A stretch of DNA of 64,000 nucleotides from Prevotella sp. (GTDB lineage: Bacteria > Bacteroidota > Bacteroidia > Bacteroidales > Bacteroidaceae), in assembly GCA_022511075.1 (NCBI GenBank), contig JAFLSE010000012.1, forward strand, positions 1 through 64,000, written 5' to 3'. The translations under genes were made by a program, and so were the position numbers. The first letter of the stretch is position 1. Each line of letters starts with the position of its first letter. The notes below the pieces were generated by a model. The model saw nothing but the letters and a program-made list of their open reading frames with translations. It did not search any database and was not told the origin of the DNA. Positions 40,383 through 51,164 of this stretch are shown here, piece by piece.

Positions 40383-41837
40383 ATGAAAAAAATTGTAAAG
40401 TACATTTTTCCGGCTTTAAGCTGTGTTGCCATAGCGTTTTCCGTGGCAACTTTCAACAAGGTGAAGGCTTCGAATTCTGCCGCTGCAATATCTACACAAC
40501 CCGTAGACCTCACATACGCGGCAGAGAAAGCCCTGCCTTCAGTGGTACATATTAAATATGTGCAAAACTCAAAGGTGCAGACAATAGACGTGCAAGCAGA
40601 CCCGTTTGACTTCTTCGACCCGTTCGGAGGTTTCTTCGGACGCGGACAGGGAGGAACGCAGAAACGTCAGGTGCAAACACCTAAAAGAACTGCTACCGGC
40701 TCTGGTGTGATAATATCTGCCGACGGATATATTGTCACTAACAACCACGTTGTAGATGGAGCTGATGAGCTTACCGTGACGCTCGAGAACAACAAGGAAT
40801 ACTCGGCACGCATCATCGGTGCAGACAAGAACACCGACCTCGCCCTCATAAAGATTGACGGCAAGGGACTGCCAGCAATAACTATTGCCAACAGCGACGA
40901 TATAAAGGTTGGCGAATGGGTATTGGCAGTGGGCAATCCTCTCGGACTGAACAACACCGTTACTGCTGGTATCGTCAGTGCAAAGGCACGCAGTCTGGGC
41001 GCAAATGGTGTTGAGAGTTTCATACAGACCGATGCTGCTATAAACAAGGGTAACTCCGGTGGTGCGCTCGTGAATACGAAAGGTGAACTTATCGGCATTA
41101 ACGCAATGCTCTATTCCGAGACTGGCTCGTATGCAGGATATGGTTTTGCCATTCCTACAACCATAATGAACAAGGTGGTTGAAGACCTTAAGCAATATGG
41201 TACAGTGCAGCGTGCTGTGATTGGCATTCAGGGCGGTAACGTGAAGGACTATGTTGACGCAGAGAAAGAGAAAGGCAACGAGGTTGACCTCGGAACTATG
41301 GAGGGTATATATGTTGCCAAGGTGATTGAAGACGGTGCGGCTGCTGATGCCGGTATAGAGAAAGGCGACGTTATTATAGAGGTTGACGGACAGAAGGTTA
41401 CGAAAATGGCTGAATTGCAGGAGCACATCGCTAAGAAGCGTCCCGGTGACAAGATTACCATAACCTATCTGCACAACAAGAAGAAGCAAAGCAAGAATGT
41501 GGTGCTGAAGAACGAGCAGGGCAATGTGAAGGTTGTGAAGAACGCAGACCTTGATGTGCTTGGCGGAAACTTCCGTGAGATTACCGATGCACAGAAGCAG
41601 CAACTTGGCATCTCCTACGGACTTGAGGTTGTGAAGGTGAACAACGGTAGACTGAAGGATGCAGGCGTTTCGCCACGATTCATAATACAGCGTGTGAACG
41701 ACGAGACGATAAAGACGCTCGACGACTTGCAGAAGATTGTGAAGAGTGCTTCGGTGAGCAAGGATCCTGTTCTCTATATACAGGGCATTTACCCAACGGG
41801 TAAGAAGGCTTACTTCGCAGTGCCTTTGCAGGATTAA
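40383..41837 (+). CDS. Do/HtrA family serine protease with PDZ domains
   Basis: GSGVIISADGYIVTNNHVVDGAD, NKNTDLALIKID, QTDAAINKGNSGGALVNTKGELIGINAM. Confidence 0.95.
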   Translation: MKKIVKYIFPALSCVAIAFSVATFNKVKASNSAAAISTQPVDLTYAAEKALPSVVHIKYVQNSKVQTIDVQADPFDFFDPFGGFFGRGQGGTQKRQVQTPKRTATGSGVIISADGYIVTNNHVVDGADELTVTLENNKEYSARIIGADKNTDLALIKIDGKGLPAITIANSDDIKVGEWVLAVGNPLGLNNTVTAGIVSAKARSLGANGVESFIQTDAAINKGNSGGALVNTKGELIGINAMLYSETGSYAGYGFAIPTTIMNKVVEDLKQYGTVQRAVIGIQGGNVKDYVDAEKEKGNEVDLGTMEGIYVAKVIEDGAAADAGIEKGDVIIEVDGQKVTKMAELQEHIAKKRPGDKITITYLHNKKKQSKNVVLKNEQGNVKVVKNADLDVLGGNFREITDAQKQQLGISYGLEVVKVNNGRLKDAGVSPRFIIQRVNDETIKTLDDLQKIVKSASVSKDPVLYIQGIYPTGKKAYFAVPLQD

Positions 41838-41858
41838 AGTAAAAGAAGTTTAATTATA

Positions 41859-41892
41859 GTTTTCAGCGTTCCGCAAATGGGACGCTGAAAAC
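41859..41892 (+). terminator. Terminator after htrA
   Basis: GTTTTCAGCGTTCC-GCAAAT-GGGACGCTGAAAAC then TTTT. Confidence 0.8.
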
Positions 41893-41908
41893 TTTTATTT
41901 AACGCACA

Positions 41909-42313
41909 ATGAGAATCGTTTACAAATCAAAAGTCAGTGCCTGTATCTATGTTGTTTATGGAGTTTCCATATTGTCTATGATGCCAATCTTCCTTATCGG
42001 GTTTTCGTGGATTGCGGTAATAATCACGTTGTTGCTTCTTGCAGTGGAAACGGTGGCGTTTTTTGGTATTAGGTATACTATAAATGAAAATACCTTGGAA
42101 GTTAAGATGATGCTTTTTTTCAAGAAAACATATAGCATTGATGATATAACATCCATTTCGGATACCGATTCCATATTGTCTGCTCCAGCCGCTTCCTTTG
42201 ACAGGATAAGCATTGATTTTAAGGATGGAACGAACCTTGTACTTTCTCCGAAAAGAAAGGAAGAGTTTATTGCGTGCTTGAAAGATATAAATGAAAGTAT
42301 CAATGTTTATTGA
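41909..42313 (+). CDS. Small membrane protein with bacterial PH-like domain
   Basis: Two TMs followed by FGIRYTINENTLEVKMMLFFKKTYSIDDITSISDTDS ... ISIDFKDGTNLVLSPKRKEEFIACL. Confidence 0.7.
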   Translation: MRIVYKSKVSACIYVVYGVSILSMMPIFLIGFSWIAVIITLLLLAVETVAFFGIRYTINENTLEVKMMLFFKKTYSIDDITSISDTDSILSAPAASFDRISIDFKDGTNLVLSPKRKEEFIACLKDINESINVY

Positions 42314-42484
42314 TTTTATCAACATGTAATAATCATTATTTCTGCGTTTTGAAGGTTATAAATATATTTATTCTTTAATATATTGACGTTGTTATCGATA
42401 GATGTAATTCTGCTCCTTATGATTGATTAAGTTTTTTTTTGAAATTATTTGTGAATAATATTTCGTTTTGTCGTTTTTTCTTTG

Positions 42485-42492
42485 TACTTTTG
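42485..42492 (+). promoter_or_regulatory. -7 box TACTTTTG upstream of AraC-type gene
   Basis: TAnnTTTG match 32 nt before ATG 42524. Confidence 0.55.
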
Positions 42493-42523
42493 CAAACCAA
42501 ATAATTTATTTAATTCAATAGGT

Positions 42524-42970
42524 ATGTCAAAGTATAATATTACAGAAAAAAAGGAAAAAGACCCGACTTATCGTTTCTTGGTAAGCCCTAAGGTTATGGA
42601 CGAAATGAAAGAGCGTATTCTCGATATCATTGTCATGCAGGGTAAATATAAGGACAAGAACTATTCGGCAAAGATGCTTGCAAACGATTTGGGCACTAAC
42701 ACACGCTATGTATCAGCTGTTGTTAACGTTCGTTTCCACATGAACTATACGTCGTTTGTAAACAAGTATCGTATAGAAGAGGCAATGACCATTCTTGCGG
42801 ACCGTCGCTACAAAGACCTCAACATGGAAGAGGTTAGCGGAATGGTGGGCTTCTCAAACCGCCAGTCGTTCTATGCATCGTTCTATAAGATACTCGGCAT
42901 CACTCCACGCGAATACCGCCTGAAGCACATGTCAAAGGCACCAAAGAAGAGCAAAAAGTCAGAGGAATAA
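42524..42970 (+). CDS. AraC-type HTH DNA-binding protein (no ligand domain)
   Basis: YRIEEAMTILADRRYKDLNMEEVSGMVGFSNRQSFYASFYKILGITPREYR. Confidence 0.85.
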   Translation: MSKYNITEKKEKDPTYRFLVSPKVMDEMKERILDIIVMQGKYKDKNYSAKMLANDLGTNTRYVSAVVNVRFHMNYTSFVNKYRIEEAMTILADRRYKDLNMEEVSGMVGFSNRQSFYASFYKILGITPREYRLKHMSKAPKKSKKSEE

Positions 42971-44931
42971 TGAATTATACCGATGAACGGTTTGCAGACA
43001 TACAGATGCTGCGATACAGACTTAACGGGTTTAAGGACTTGTCGCTGCGTCAAAAGAAGTATGTCTATTACCTGTCACAAGCAACACTGGCCGGGCGTGA
43101 TATCACGTTCGACCAGTTTGGCAAATATAACCTGCGTATAAGAAAGACGCTTGAGGCTATATATACCGACCACTCCATAGACCACAGCACCAACAACTTC
43201 AAGGCTTTGGAGGTGTATCTGAAGCGTGTATGGTTTTCAAACGGCATATATCACCATTACGGATGCGAGAAGTTCAAGCCTGAATTTACGGAAGAGTATC
43301 TGCACGACTGCATTCTCAACGTAAATGTCACGAGTCTGCCGTTGCTGCCGGAAGAAACACCGCTCGACCTGTTTCTTGACCTGCGCCGCATAATCTTCGA
43401 TGAGGATTTTATGCCAAAGCGAGTGAACAAGGCTGACGGCGAAGATGTTGTAAAGACATCGGCGTGCAACTACTACGATAATGTGAGCCAAGAGGAGGCG
43501 GAGGCTTTCTATGCAGCAAAAGGCAATCCAAAAGACGAGCGTCAGCCATCGTGGGGACTTAATTCCACACTGCGGAAGAAACCGCTGATAAGTTGCCACG
43601 AGGGAGAACAGGCGATAGAGGAGATAGTATGGCATGCCGACGGAATGTACGGCAAGGCAATATGCCAGATTATCCATTGGCTGACATTGGCTGCGGATGT
43701 TGCCGAGAACGACGACCAGCGCAATGTGATAAATCTGCTTATTGACTATTATCGAACAGGTGACTTACGCACTTTCGATGAATATTCAATAGAATGGCTG
43801 AAATGCCTTGACGGACAGGTTGATTTCATAAATGGATTCATTGAGGTGTATGGCGACCCACTCGGCATAAAGGCATCGTGGGAGGGCATTGTACACTACA
43901 AGGATATGGAAGCCACACGCCGCACACAGACGATAAGCGACAATGCGCAGTGGTTTGAGGACCATTCACCCGTAGACCCACGTTTCAAGAAAGCGAAGGT
44001 GAAAGGCGTTACTGCCAATGTGGTTTGTGCTGCAATGCTCGGAGGCGACGAATATCCATCTACGGCAATAGGTATAAACCTGCCCAATGCCGACTGGATT
44101 CGTGCAGAGCACGGCTCTAAGAGCGTAACCATTGGCAACCTTACCGACGCATACAACAAGGCGGCACGCAACAGCGGAATGAAGGAGGAGTTCGTGATAG
44201 ACGATGCCACCATAGAAATGATAAATAAATATGGTGACGCGTGCGATGACCTGCACACCGACCTGCACGAATGTCTCGGACACGGCAGCGGACAAACATT
44301 GCCCGGAGTGACCAGCGGAACATTGAAGACATACGGCAACACGATAGAAGAAGCACGTGCAGACTTGTTTGCCCTATATTATCTTGCTGATGAAAAACTT
44401 GTGGAACTGGGACTTACCCCAACGGCAGATGCATACAAGGCGAACTACTACACCTATATGATGAACGGACTGATGACTCAACTTGTACGCATAAAAGAAG
44501 GTGACACCATAGAAGAGGCACACATGCGCAACAGGGCATTGATAGCCCGTTGGTGCGTGGACAATGGCGACTGCGTGAAGTTGGTGGAACGAGGCGGCAA
44601 GACATTCGTGGAGATAAGCGACTATGAGGCACTGCGCACGCTGTTTGGAAAGTTGCTTGCCGAGATACAGCGCATAAAGAGCGAAGGCGACCACGAGGCA
44701 GCACGCAACATTGTTGAGCGTTATGCTGTAAATATTGACGGCAAGTTGCACAAGGAAATACTCGAAAGATATGTAGCCCTGAATCTTGCGCCATACAAGG
44801 GATTTATTAATCCTGTGCTGATACCTTTGCGCAACGAGGATGGCGAGATTGTGGATATCGACGTGGATTATAACGAAGGCTATGCCCACCAGATGCTGCG
44901 CTACAGCAGTGAGTTCGGCACATTAATATAA
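42970..44931 (+). CDS. Dipeptidyl-peptidase III-like zinc peptidase (M49)
   Basis: HECLGHGSGQ (HExxGH-type) and EEARADLFALYYL motifs. Confidence 0.85.
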   Translation: MNYTDERFADIQMLRYRLNGFKDLSLRQKKYVYYLSQATLAGRDITFDQFGKYNLRIRKTLEAIYTDHSIDHSTNNFKALEVYLKRVWFSNGIYHHYGCEKFKPEFTEEYLHDCILNVNVTSLPLLPEETPLDLFLDLRRIIFDEDFMPKRVNKADGEDVVKTSACNYYDNVSQEEAEAFYAAKGNPKDERQPSWGLNSTLRKKPLISCHEGEQAIEEIVWHADGMYGKAICQIIHWLTLAADVAENDDQRNVINLLIDYYRTGDLRTFDEYSIEWLKCLDGQVDFINGFIEVYGDPLGIKASWEGIVHYKDMEATRRTQTISDNAQWFEDHSPVDPRFKKAKVKGVTANVVCAAMLGGDEYPSTAIGINLPNADWIRAEHGSKSVTIGNLTDAYNKAARNSGMKEEFVIDDATIEMINKYGDACDDLHTDLHECLGHGSGQTLPGVTSGTLKTYGNTIEEARADLFALYYLADEKLVELGLTPTADAYKANYYTYMMNGLMTQLVRIKEGDTIEEAHMRNRALIARWCVDNGDCVKLVERGGKTFVEISDYEALRTLFGKLLAEIQRIKSEGDHEAARNIVERYAVNIDGKLHKEILERYVALNLAPYKGFINPVLIPLRNEDGEIVDIDVDYNEGYAHQMLRYSSEFGTLI

Positions 44932-45560
44932 TGAAGCCACGCACTATGACAACAAGTGAAAGACTGAAAGAGATAAAGCAATCGTTCCGTCCGATGATGA
45001 ACGGCGTGGCATCGCAGTCGATGCGCGAAAAGGGTGCCGACTACCATATCAACTGGGGAGTGTCGGTTACCAACCTGCGCGAAATGGCAAATGAGATTGG
45101 CGAGGATTACGACCTTGCCATTGCTCTTTGGAAGGAGAACGTGCGCGAGTGCAAGATACTTGCCACAATGATTATGCCTGCCGACAAGATTCTGCCGGAG
45201 GTGGTGGACATTTGGATGGAGCAGACAACATCGCAGGAAATGGCAGAGATGGCAGCATTCAACCTCTACCAAAACCTGCCTTTTGCTGCCGAAAAGGCAT
45301 ATAGATGGATGGCAAGCGACAAACCTATATATCAACTTTGCGGTTTTTTGGTGATAGCCCGATTGTTTATGAAAGGACAAACGCCAAACGAAAGGGGTAT
45401 AAACGAGTTCATAGACCAAGCAATAACAGCCTTGCAAGACGGTGAAATGATGGTGAAAAAGGCTGCAATGCAGAGTCTGTTGCGCTTTGCCGACTTGGGA
45501 CTTGTGTATGAGCGCATAGCCCAAAGTGCTACAAAAAAGGCTGATTTAGATATTTTTTAG
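44931..45560 (+). CDS. DNA alkylation repair-like HEAT-repeat protein
   Basis: REMANEIGEDYDLAIALWKENVRECKILATMIMPADKI. Confidence 0.7.
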   Translation: MKPRTMTTSERLKEIKQSFRPMMNGVASQSMREKGADYHINWGVSVTNLREMANEIGEDYDLAIALWKENVRECKILATMIMPADKILPEVVDIWMEQTTSQEMAEMAAFNLYQNLPFAAEKAYRWMASDKPIYQLCGFLVIARLFMKGQTPNERGINEFIDQAITALQDGEMMVKKAAMQSLLRFADLGLVYERIAQSATKKADLDIF

Positions 45561-45592
45561 AACTAAAGTTCCTGCATTTCGTGAAAAATTCG

Positions 45593-45600
45593 TAACTTTG
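45593..45600 (+). promoter_or_regulatory. -7 box TAACTTTG upstream of fur-like gene
   Basis: TAnnTTTG match. Confidence 0.55.
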
Positions 45601-45617
45601 TGCGGTTTTTGACTTAA

Positions 45618-46112
45618 ATGATGGATAATAGCACAAAGAAGGCTGTCAGAGACATTCTGACCAACTATCTTGAACGCAATAATCATCGCAAGACACCAGA
45701 GCGATATGCCATACTCGATGCGGTATATGACATGGAGGGGCATTTCACTCTTGATGAGTTGGGTCGCCGATTGGCAGAGGAAGTGAAGTTCCCAGTCAGT
45801 CGGGCAACCTTGTACAACGCTATGCGGCTGTTTGTGGAGTTGCGCATTTTGATAAGGCATCGCTTTCAGGGCGGCACATTCTACGAGGCGTGCTATGCCG
45901 ACAGCAACCACAACCACCTTGTATGCACCCAATGTGGAAAGGTAACGGAGTTGCATTCGCCCGATGTAACGAAAGCCATCGACTTAATCAACACCCCGAA
46001 TTTTCGAAAGGACGGCTTCGCTCTTTATATATATGGTATATGTAAGGAGTGCCAACAGCAACATTCTGAAAACAAAACAATAAATTATAATAAAGACAAT
46101 GAACAAAGGTAG
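45618..46112 (+). CDS. Fur family transcriptional regulator
   Basis: RKTPERYAILDAVYDMEGHFTLDELGRRL ... HNHLVCTQCGKVTEL ... GICKECQQ. Confidence 0.9.
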   Translation: MMDNSTKKAVRDILTNYLERNNHRKTPERYAILDAVYDMEGHFTLDELGRRLAEEVKFPVSRATLYNAMRLFVELRILIRHRFQGGTFYEACYADSNHNHLVCTQCGKVTELHSPDVTKAIDLINTPNFRKDGFALYIYGICKECQQQHSENKTINYNKDNEQR

Positions 46113-47367
46113 AATTGACGCCTTGTTAGGCATCGTGTTTGGTGACGAGGGTAAAGGAAAGGTTGTTGACGTGTTTACGCCACGCTATGATGTGGTGGCA
46201 CGTTTTGCCGGCGGTCCTAATGCCGGACATACTATAATCTTCGAGGGCAAGAAGTTTGTGCTTCGCTCCATTCCTTCGGGCATATTCGCAGAGGACAAGA
46301 CAAACATAATTGGTAATGGCTGCGTTATAGCCCCCGACCTGTTTATGCAGGAGGCAAAGGAATTAGAAAGCGCAGGCTACACGCTGAAAGACCGTCTGCA
46401 CATATCCAAGCGCGCACACCTGATATTGCCTACACACCGTGTGCTCGACCGCGCATACGAGGCTGCCAAAGGCAAGAACAAGGTGGGTACTACAGGCAAG
46501 GGCATCGGTCCTACATACAGCGACAAGGCAAGCCGTATAGGTATGCGCGTTGGCGATATTCTTGAAAACTTCGAGGAGAAATACAACAAGTTGAAGGCAC
46601 GTCACGAGCAGATACTGAAAGACCTGCACTTTACCGACTACGACATAACCGAAGAAGAAAAAGTTTGGAAAGAGGGCATAGAGTATATGCGTGGCTTCAA
46701 CCTTTCTGACACGGAGATTGAGATAAACCGACTGTTGGCAGAGGGAAAGAACGTTCTGGCAGAGGGTGCGCAGGGCACAATGCTCGATATTGACCACGGA
46801 ACATATCCATTCGTATCATCGAGCAACACCACTTCGGGCGGTGTCTGCACCGGACTCGGCGTTGGTCCTACGGCAATACGCGATGTCTACGGCATATTCA
46901 AGGCATACTCAACACGTGTCGGTTCTGGTCCGTTCCCCGTAGAACTTTTCGACGAGACAGGCGACACACTGCGAGAGATTGGTCACGAGTATGGTGCTGT
47001 TACAGGTCGTAACCGCCGTTGCGGTTGGGTGGACCTCGTGGCTCTGAAATATGCCATAATGGTGAACGGCGTTACGAAGCTGATAATGATGAAGAGCGAC
47101 GTGCTCGATACATTCGACACTATCAAGGTGTGCACGGCATACAAACGTGGCGACGAGGTGATGACCGAGATGCCTTTCGAGACCGAAGGATGCGAGGCTG
47201 TATATACCGAAGTACCTGGATGGAAGACCGACTTGACGAAAATGACAAGCGAGGCAGAATTCCCGCAGGCATTCAAGGACTACATAGCATATCTGGAAAA
47301 AGAACTGCAAACCCCAATCACAATATTGAGCGTTGGTCCTGACCGTGCGCAGACAATAGAAAGATAA
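46099..47367 (+). CDS. purA: Adenylosuccinate synthetase
   Basis: GIVFGDEGKGKVVDV, FAGGPNAGHTI, GVTKLIMMKSDVLD. Confidence 0.96.
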   Translation: MNKGRIDALLGIVFGDEGKGKVVDVFTPRYDVVARFAGGPNAGHTIIFEGKKFVLRSIPSGIFAEDKTNIIGNGCVIAPDLFMQEAKELESAGYTLKDRLHISKRAHLILPTHRVLDRAYEAAKGKNKVGTTGKGIGPTYSDKASRIGMRVGDILENFEEKYNKLKARHEQILKDLHFTDYDITEEEKVWKEGIEYMRGFNLSDTEIEINRLLAEGKNVLAEGAQGTMLDIDHGTYPFVSSSNTTSGGVCTGLGVGPTAIRDVYGIFKAYSTRVGSGPFPVELFDETGDTLREIGHEYGAVTGRNRRCGWVDLVALKYAIMVNGVTKLIMMKSDVLDTFDTIKVCTAYKRGDEVMTEMPFETEGCEAVYTEVPGWKTDLTKMTSEAEFPQAFKDYIAYLEKELQTPITILSVGPDRAQTIER

Positions 47368-47397
47368 AGGGAACACACATACAACAAAAAAAGAATA

Positions 47398-48762
47398 ATG
47401 GCTCAGAAACCAAGCATACCAAAAGGAACGCGCGACTTTTCGCCTGTGGAAATGGCAAAGCGCAACTACATATTCAATACCATAAAGGATGTTTATGCCC
47501 TTTATGGCTTCCAGCAAATTGAAACGCCGTCGATGGAGACATTGCAGACGCTTATGGGCAAGTATGGCGAAGAGGGCGACAAGTTGCTTTTCAAGATACT
47601 CAACAGCGGCGACTACCTTAACAAGATTTCCGATGAGGAACTTGCCGAGCGCAACTCACTGCGAATGGCAGCACGCCTCTGCGAAAAAGGTTTGCGCTAC
47701 GACCTCACCGTGCCTTTTGCACGCTATGTGGTAATGCACCACGACGAGTTGCAGTTGCCTTTCAAGCGCTATCAGATACAGCCGGTATGGCGTGCCGACC
47801 GTCCGCAGAAGGGGCGTTATCGTGAGTTCTATCAGTGCGATGCCGACGTTGTTGGCAGCAATTCGTTACTCAACGAGGTGGAACTGATGCAGATTGTTGA
47901 CACTGTGTTTACTCGCTTCGGCATTCGTGTGCAGATAAAGATAAACAACCGCAAGATTCTTACGGGCATTGCCGAGACGATAGGTGCTGCCGACAAGATT
48001 GTGGACATAACGGTGGCAATAGACAAACTGGACAAGATAGGACTTGACAGCGTGAACGAAGAACTGCGCACCAACGGACTGACGGAGGAGGCAATAGCAA
48101 AGTTGCAACCCATACTGAAAATGACAGGCTCGAACGATGAGAAACTGACCGTCATAGCCGAGGTGCTGAAAGACAGCGAGACGGGAATGAAGGGAGTGGA
48201 AGAAACACGCTTTATTCTCGACACACTGAAAAACGTTGGACTGAACAACGAGATGCAACTTGACCTCACACTTGCCCGTGGACTGAACTACTACACGGGT
48301 GCAATATTTGAGGTAAAGGCTCTCGATGTGCAGATAGGCAGCATAACGGGTGGCGGTCGCTACGACAACCTCACTGGCATATTCGGACTTCCGGGCTTAT
48401 CGGGTGTAGGCATATCATTCGGTGCAGACCGCATATATGATGTTCTTAACACGTTGGAACTTTATCCCGAGAACGCATTGGCAACAACGCAGCTGCTTTT
48501 CATAAACTTTGGCGAAAAAGAGACTGCATATTGTATGCCCATCGTGGCACAGGCACGCAAGGCAGGCATACGCACGGAGATGTACCCCGACGCAGTGAAG
48601 ATGAAAAAGCAGATGAGCTATGCCAACGCCAAAGGAATAGGCTTCGTGGCTCTTGCCGGCGAGAACGAGATGAACGAAGGCAAGATTACGTTAAAGAATA
48701 TGGTCACCGGCGAGCAGAAAATGATTGCTGCCGACGAACTGGCAGCGAACATCATTGGCTGA
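47398..48762 (+). CDS. hisS: Histidyl-tRNA synthetase
   Basis: [47 protein letters not shown]. Confidence 0.96.
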   Translation: MAQKPSIPKGTRDFSPVEMAKRNYIFNTIKDVYALYGFQQIETPSMETLQTLMGKYGEEGDKLLFKILNSGDYLNKISDEELAERNSLRMAARLCEKGLRYDLTVPFARYVVMHHDELQLPFKRYQIQPVWRADRPQKGRYREFYQCDADVVGSNSLLNEVELMQIVDTVFTRFGIRVQIKINNRKILTGIAETIGAADKIVDITVAIDKLDKIGLDSVNEELRTNGLTEEAIAKLQPILKMTGSNDEKLTVIAEVLKDSETGMKGVEETRFILDTLKNVGLNNEMQLDLTLARGLNYYTGAIFEVKALDVQIGSITGGGRYDNLTGIFGLPGLSGVGISFGADRIYDVLNTLELYPENALATTQLLFINFGEKETAYCMPIVAQARKAGIRTEMYPDAVKMKKQMSYANAKGIGFVALAGENEMNEGKITLKNMVTGEQKMIAADELAANIIG

Positions 48763-48775
48763 CGGAACAAGTAAT

Positions 48776-49348
48776 ATGACGGAGAAGATTATCTTGGGCA
48801 TCGACCCCGGCACAAACATTATGGGCTATGGGGTGATAAAGGTATTGGGAAACAAGGCGGAGATGGTGACGATGGGAGTCATCGACCTGCGCAAGTTTCC
48901 CGATGCATATATGAAACTTGGACATATCTTCGAGCGTGTTACAGGAATAATCGACTCCTATCTGCCTGACGAAATGGCGATAGAAGCCCCCTTCTTTGGA
49001 AAGAACGTGCAGTCGATGCTAAAACTTGGACGGGCACAGGGCACAGCCATTGCCGCCGCCATTCGTCACAGTGTGCCCATTCACGAGTATGCTCCCCTGA
49101 AAATAAAGATGGCTATCACAGGCAACGGCTCTGCATCGAAAGAGCAGGTTGCCGGAATGCTCCAACGACTACTCAATCTTAAAGAAAGTGATATGTGCGA
49201 CTTTATGGATGCCACCGATGCACTCGGAGCCGCATACTGCCATTTCTTGCAGATGAATCGACCGGAGTCCACTGCTCACTATCGTGGTTGGAGAGATTTT
49301 GTAAACAAGAACCAGTCGCGCGTCAAGGACGGACGCACGCCAAAGTAA
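48776..49348 (+). CDS. ruvC: Holliday junction endonuclease RuvC (start chosen at 48776)
   Basis: [57 protein letters not shown]. Confidence 0.95.
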   Translation: MTEKIILGIDPGTNIMGYGVIKVLGNKAEMVTMGVIDLRKFPDAYMKLGHIFERVTGIIDSYLPDEMAIEAPFFGKNVQSMLKLGRAQGTAIAAAIRHSVPIHEYAPLKIKMAITGNGSASKEQVAGMLQRLLNLKESDMCDFMDATDALGAAYCHFLQMNRPESTAHYRGWRDFVNKNQSRVKDGRTPK

Positions 49349-49353
49349 TCTTG

Positions 49354-50064
49354 TCAAATCATTGTGTGGCTGTCTATATAAGCCTGCACCTGTTCCTTGT
49401 ATGATTCCGAAACGGGAATATGCTTGCCCCCTGCCACAAGTCTGAACCTGTCTACGGTGTCAATCTTTGTCATGTGTACGATATAGCTGCGGTGTGTACG
49501 CATGAACTCTGGCGATGGCAGATAGTCTTCAAGGTTTTTCATATTCATCAAAGATATTATCTTATTGCCGTTTTCAAGATATATCTGCACATAGTCCTTC
49601 AACCCCTCTATATATAATATGTCATCGAGGTTTATGCGCTGCAGCTTGTAGTCGCTCTTCACGAACATAAAACGGCTTTCGCTTGCCGTCTCCTGCCTGT
49701 TTACCATTTCAAACCATTCGAGTGCCTTGTTCGACACCTTTATGAATGCCTCATACGATATCGGCTTTATAAGATATCCCAACGCATTCACGTCGTACCC
49801 TTCGAGGGCATACTGGTTGAATGCCGTGGTGAAGATAATCTTTGTCTCCTTTGGCAGAATCTTTGCAAATTCCAAGCCACTCAGTTCCGGCATCTGGATA
49901 TCAAGAAATATTATGTCAACACTGTTCTGCCGCAGTTCCTTCATTGCCGTTATGGCACTATTGAACACACCTTTCAGCGACAGAAACGTAGTCTTTTCCA
50001 CGTAACTCTTTATAAGTCCCGCAGCCAGAGGCTCGTCGTCTATTATTGCACAGTTAAGAATCAT
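49354..50064 (-). CDS. LytTR-family response regulator
   Basis: Receiver CAIIDDEPLAAGLI..IIFLDIQMPELSG plus LytTR FVKSDYKLQRINLDDILYIEGLKDYVQIYLENG. Confidence 0.92.
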   Translation of the reverse strand: MILNCAIIDDEPLAAGLIKSYVEKTTFLSLKGVFNSAITAMKELRQNSVDIIFLDIQMPELSGLEFAKILPKETKIIFTTAFNQYALEGYDVNALGYLIKPISYEAFIKVSNKALEWFEMVNRQETASESRFMFVKSDYKLQRINLDDILYIEGLKDYVQIYLENGNKIISLMNMKNLEDYLPSPEFMRTHRSYIVHMTKIDTVDRFRLVAGGKHIPVSESYKEQVQAYIDSHTMI

Positions 50065-51127
50065 ATATTATAATTTTTGATGAATATTTCTTTTTGTCTT
50101 CTGATACTTCGCGATGCCATTCATACCGTCCGTTGTAGGTAAGTTCAAGTCGCTTTGCAACCTGTTGCAATCCTATTCCATGCCCGGAGCGGTCGCTGTC
50201 GTTCTTGGGATAGTAACTGTTTTCAACGCAGAACACAATCTGCTTTTTGTCGGCAGTAAGTGCCAACTTCACGAATGACGGCTCGGTGGAACTAATTCCG
50301 TGCTTGAAGGCGTTTTCCACAAGCGATATGAATATCAGCGGTGCTATGCGAATGTGGCATGGATTGGGAATCTTCGTCTCAAACGTCACCTCTGTGTTGC
50401 CGCTCATTCGCAGTTTCATCAGGGCAATATAGTTCTTGAGCAACTCCACTTCCTTTTCAAGATTAACGCTCTCTTCCTCGTTGTCGTAGAGCATATAGCG
50501 CAGCATCTTGCTCAATTGTTCCACTGCCTGCTGTGCGTGTCCTGCGTCAAACGATATCAGGGCATATATGTTGTTGAGGGTGTTAAGCAGGAAATGGGGG
50601 TTTATCTGCGCGCGCAGACTTCCCAACTCTGCCTGTATTCGTGCACTCTCCGCCTCCTTGCGCGCATTCTCTGCCGTCTGCCAGCGGTCTGTTAGCACTA
50701 TGGCGGTGGCAATGGCAGCCGAAATGGCAATGTTAAACATATTACGCAATATAAATAGTCCCAATACCCACGGCTTGTGTCCGTCTTTTGCGTATATGTG
50801 TCTTGGCTTCGGCATGTCGCCTGCCTCTATCAAAATATTGCGGAAAAAGTCAACACAATAGTGAGTGCCTATGCCGAACAACAGTATCATCATTATGTTT
50901 GCTATCCAGAAACACGTGTGGGCTTTGCCCGAAACTATATATCGTGGGGCAAGGTATAGATAGTTGGCATAGAACACTATCATCATCACCATCTGCGGTA
51001 TGTTGAACATCAGGAAGATGCGCAGGTTTATTCCCTGCCCGTGATTCATATACATTATTGGCGACATAAACAGCAATGTCCATATTGCCACTTGCAGAAT
51101 CAACATCATATTTTTCTTGTTCATCAT
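50054..51127 (-). CDS. LytS/YehU-type sensor histidine kinase
   Basis: LRAQINPHFLLNTLNNIYALI, PLIFISLVENAFKHGI, GHGIGLQQVAKRLEL. Confidence 0.92.
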   Translation of the reverse strand: MMNKKNMMLILQVAIWTLLFMSPIMYMNHGQGINLRIFLMFNIPQMVMMIVFYANYLYLAPRYIVSGKAHTCFWIANIMMILLFGIGTHYCVDFFRNILIEAGDMPKPRHIYAKDGHKPWVLGLFILRNMFNIAISAAIATAIVLTDRWQTAENARKEAESARIQAELGSLRAQINPHFLLNTLNNIYALISFDAGHAQQAVEQLSKMLRYMLYDNEEESVNLEKEVELLKNYIALMKLRMSGNTEVTFETKIPNPCHIRIAPLIFISLVENAFKHGISSTEPSFVKLALTADKKQIVFCVENSYYPKNDSDRSGHGIGLQQVAKRLELTYNGRYEWHREVSEDKKKYSSKIIIYDS

Positions 51128-51164
51128 ACTTTATCTCCTTTACGCACTATATTTTCTTTGTCCG

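Noticed and set aside
40569-41603. 344-aa minus ORF opposite htrA
   Set aside because: Antisense shadow of a clear HtrA protease; no recognisable motifs
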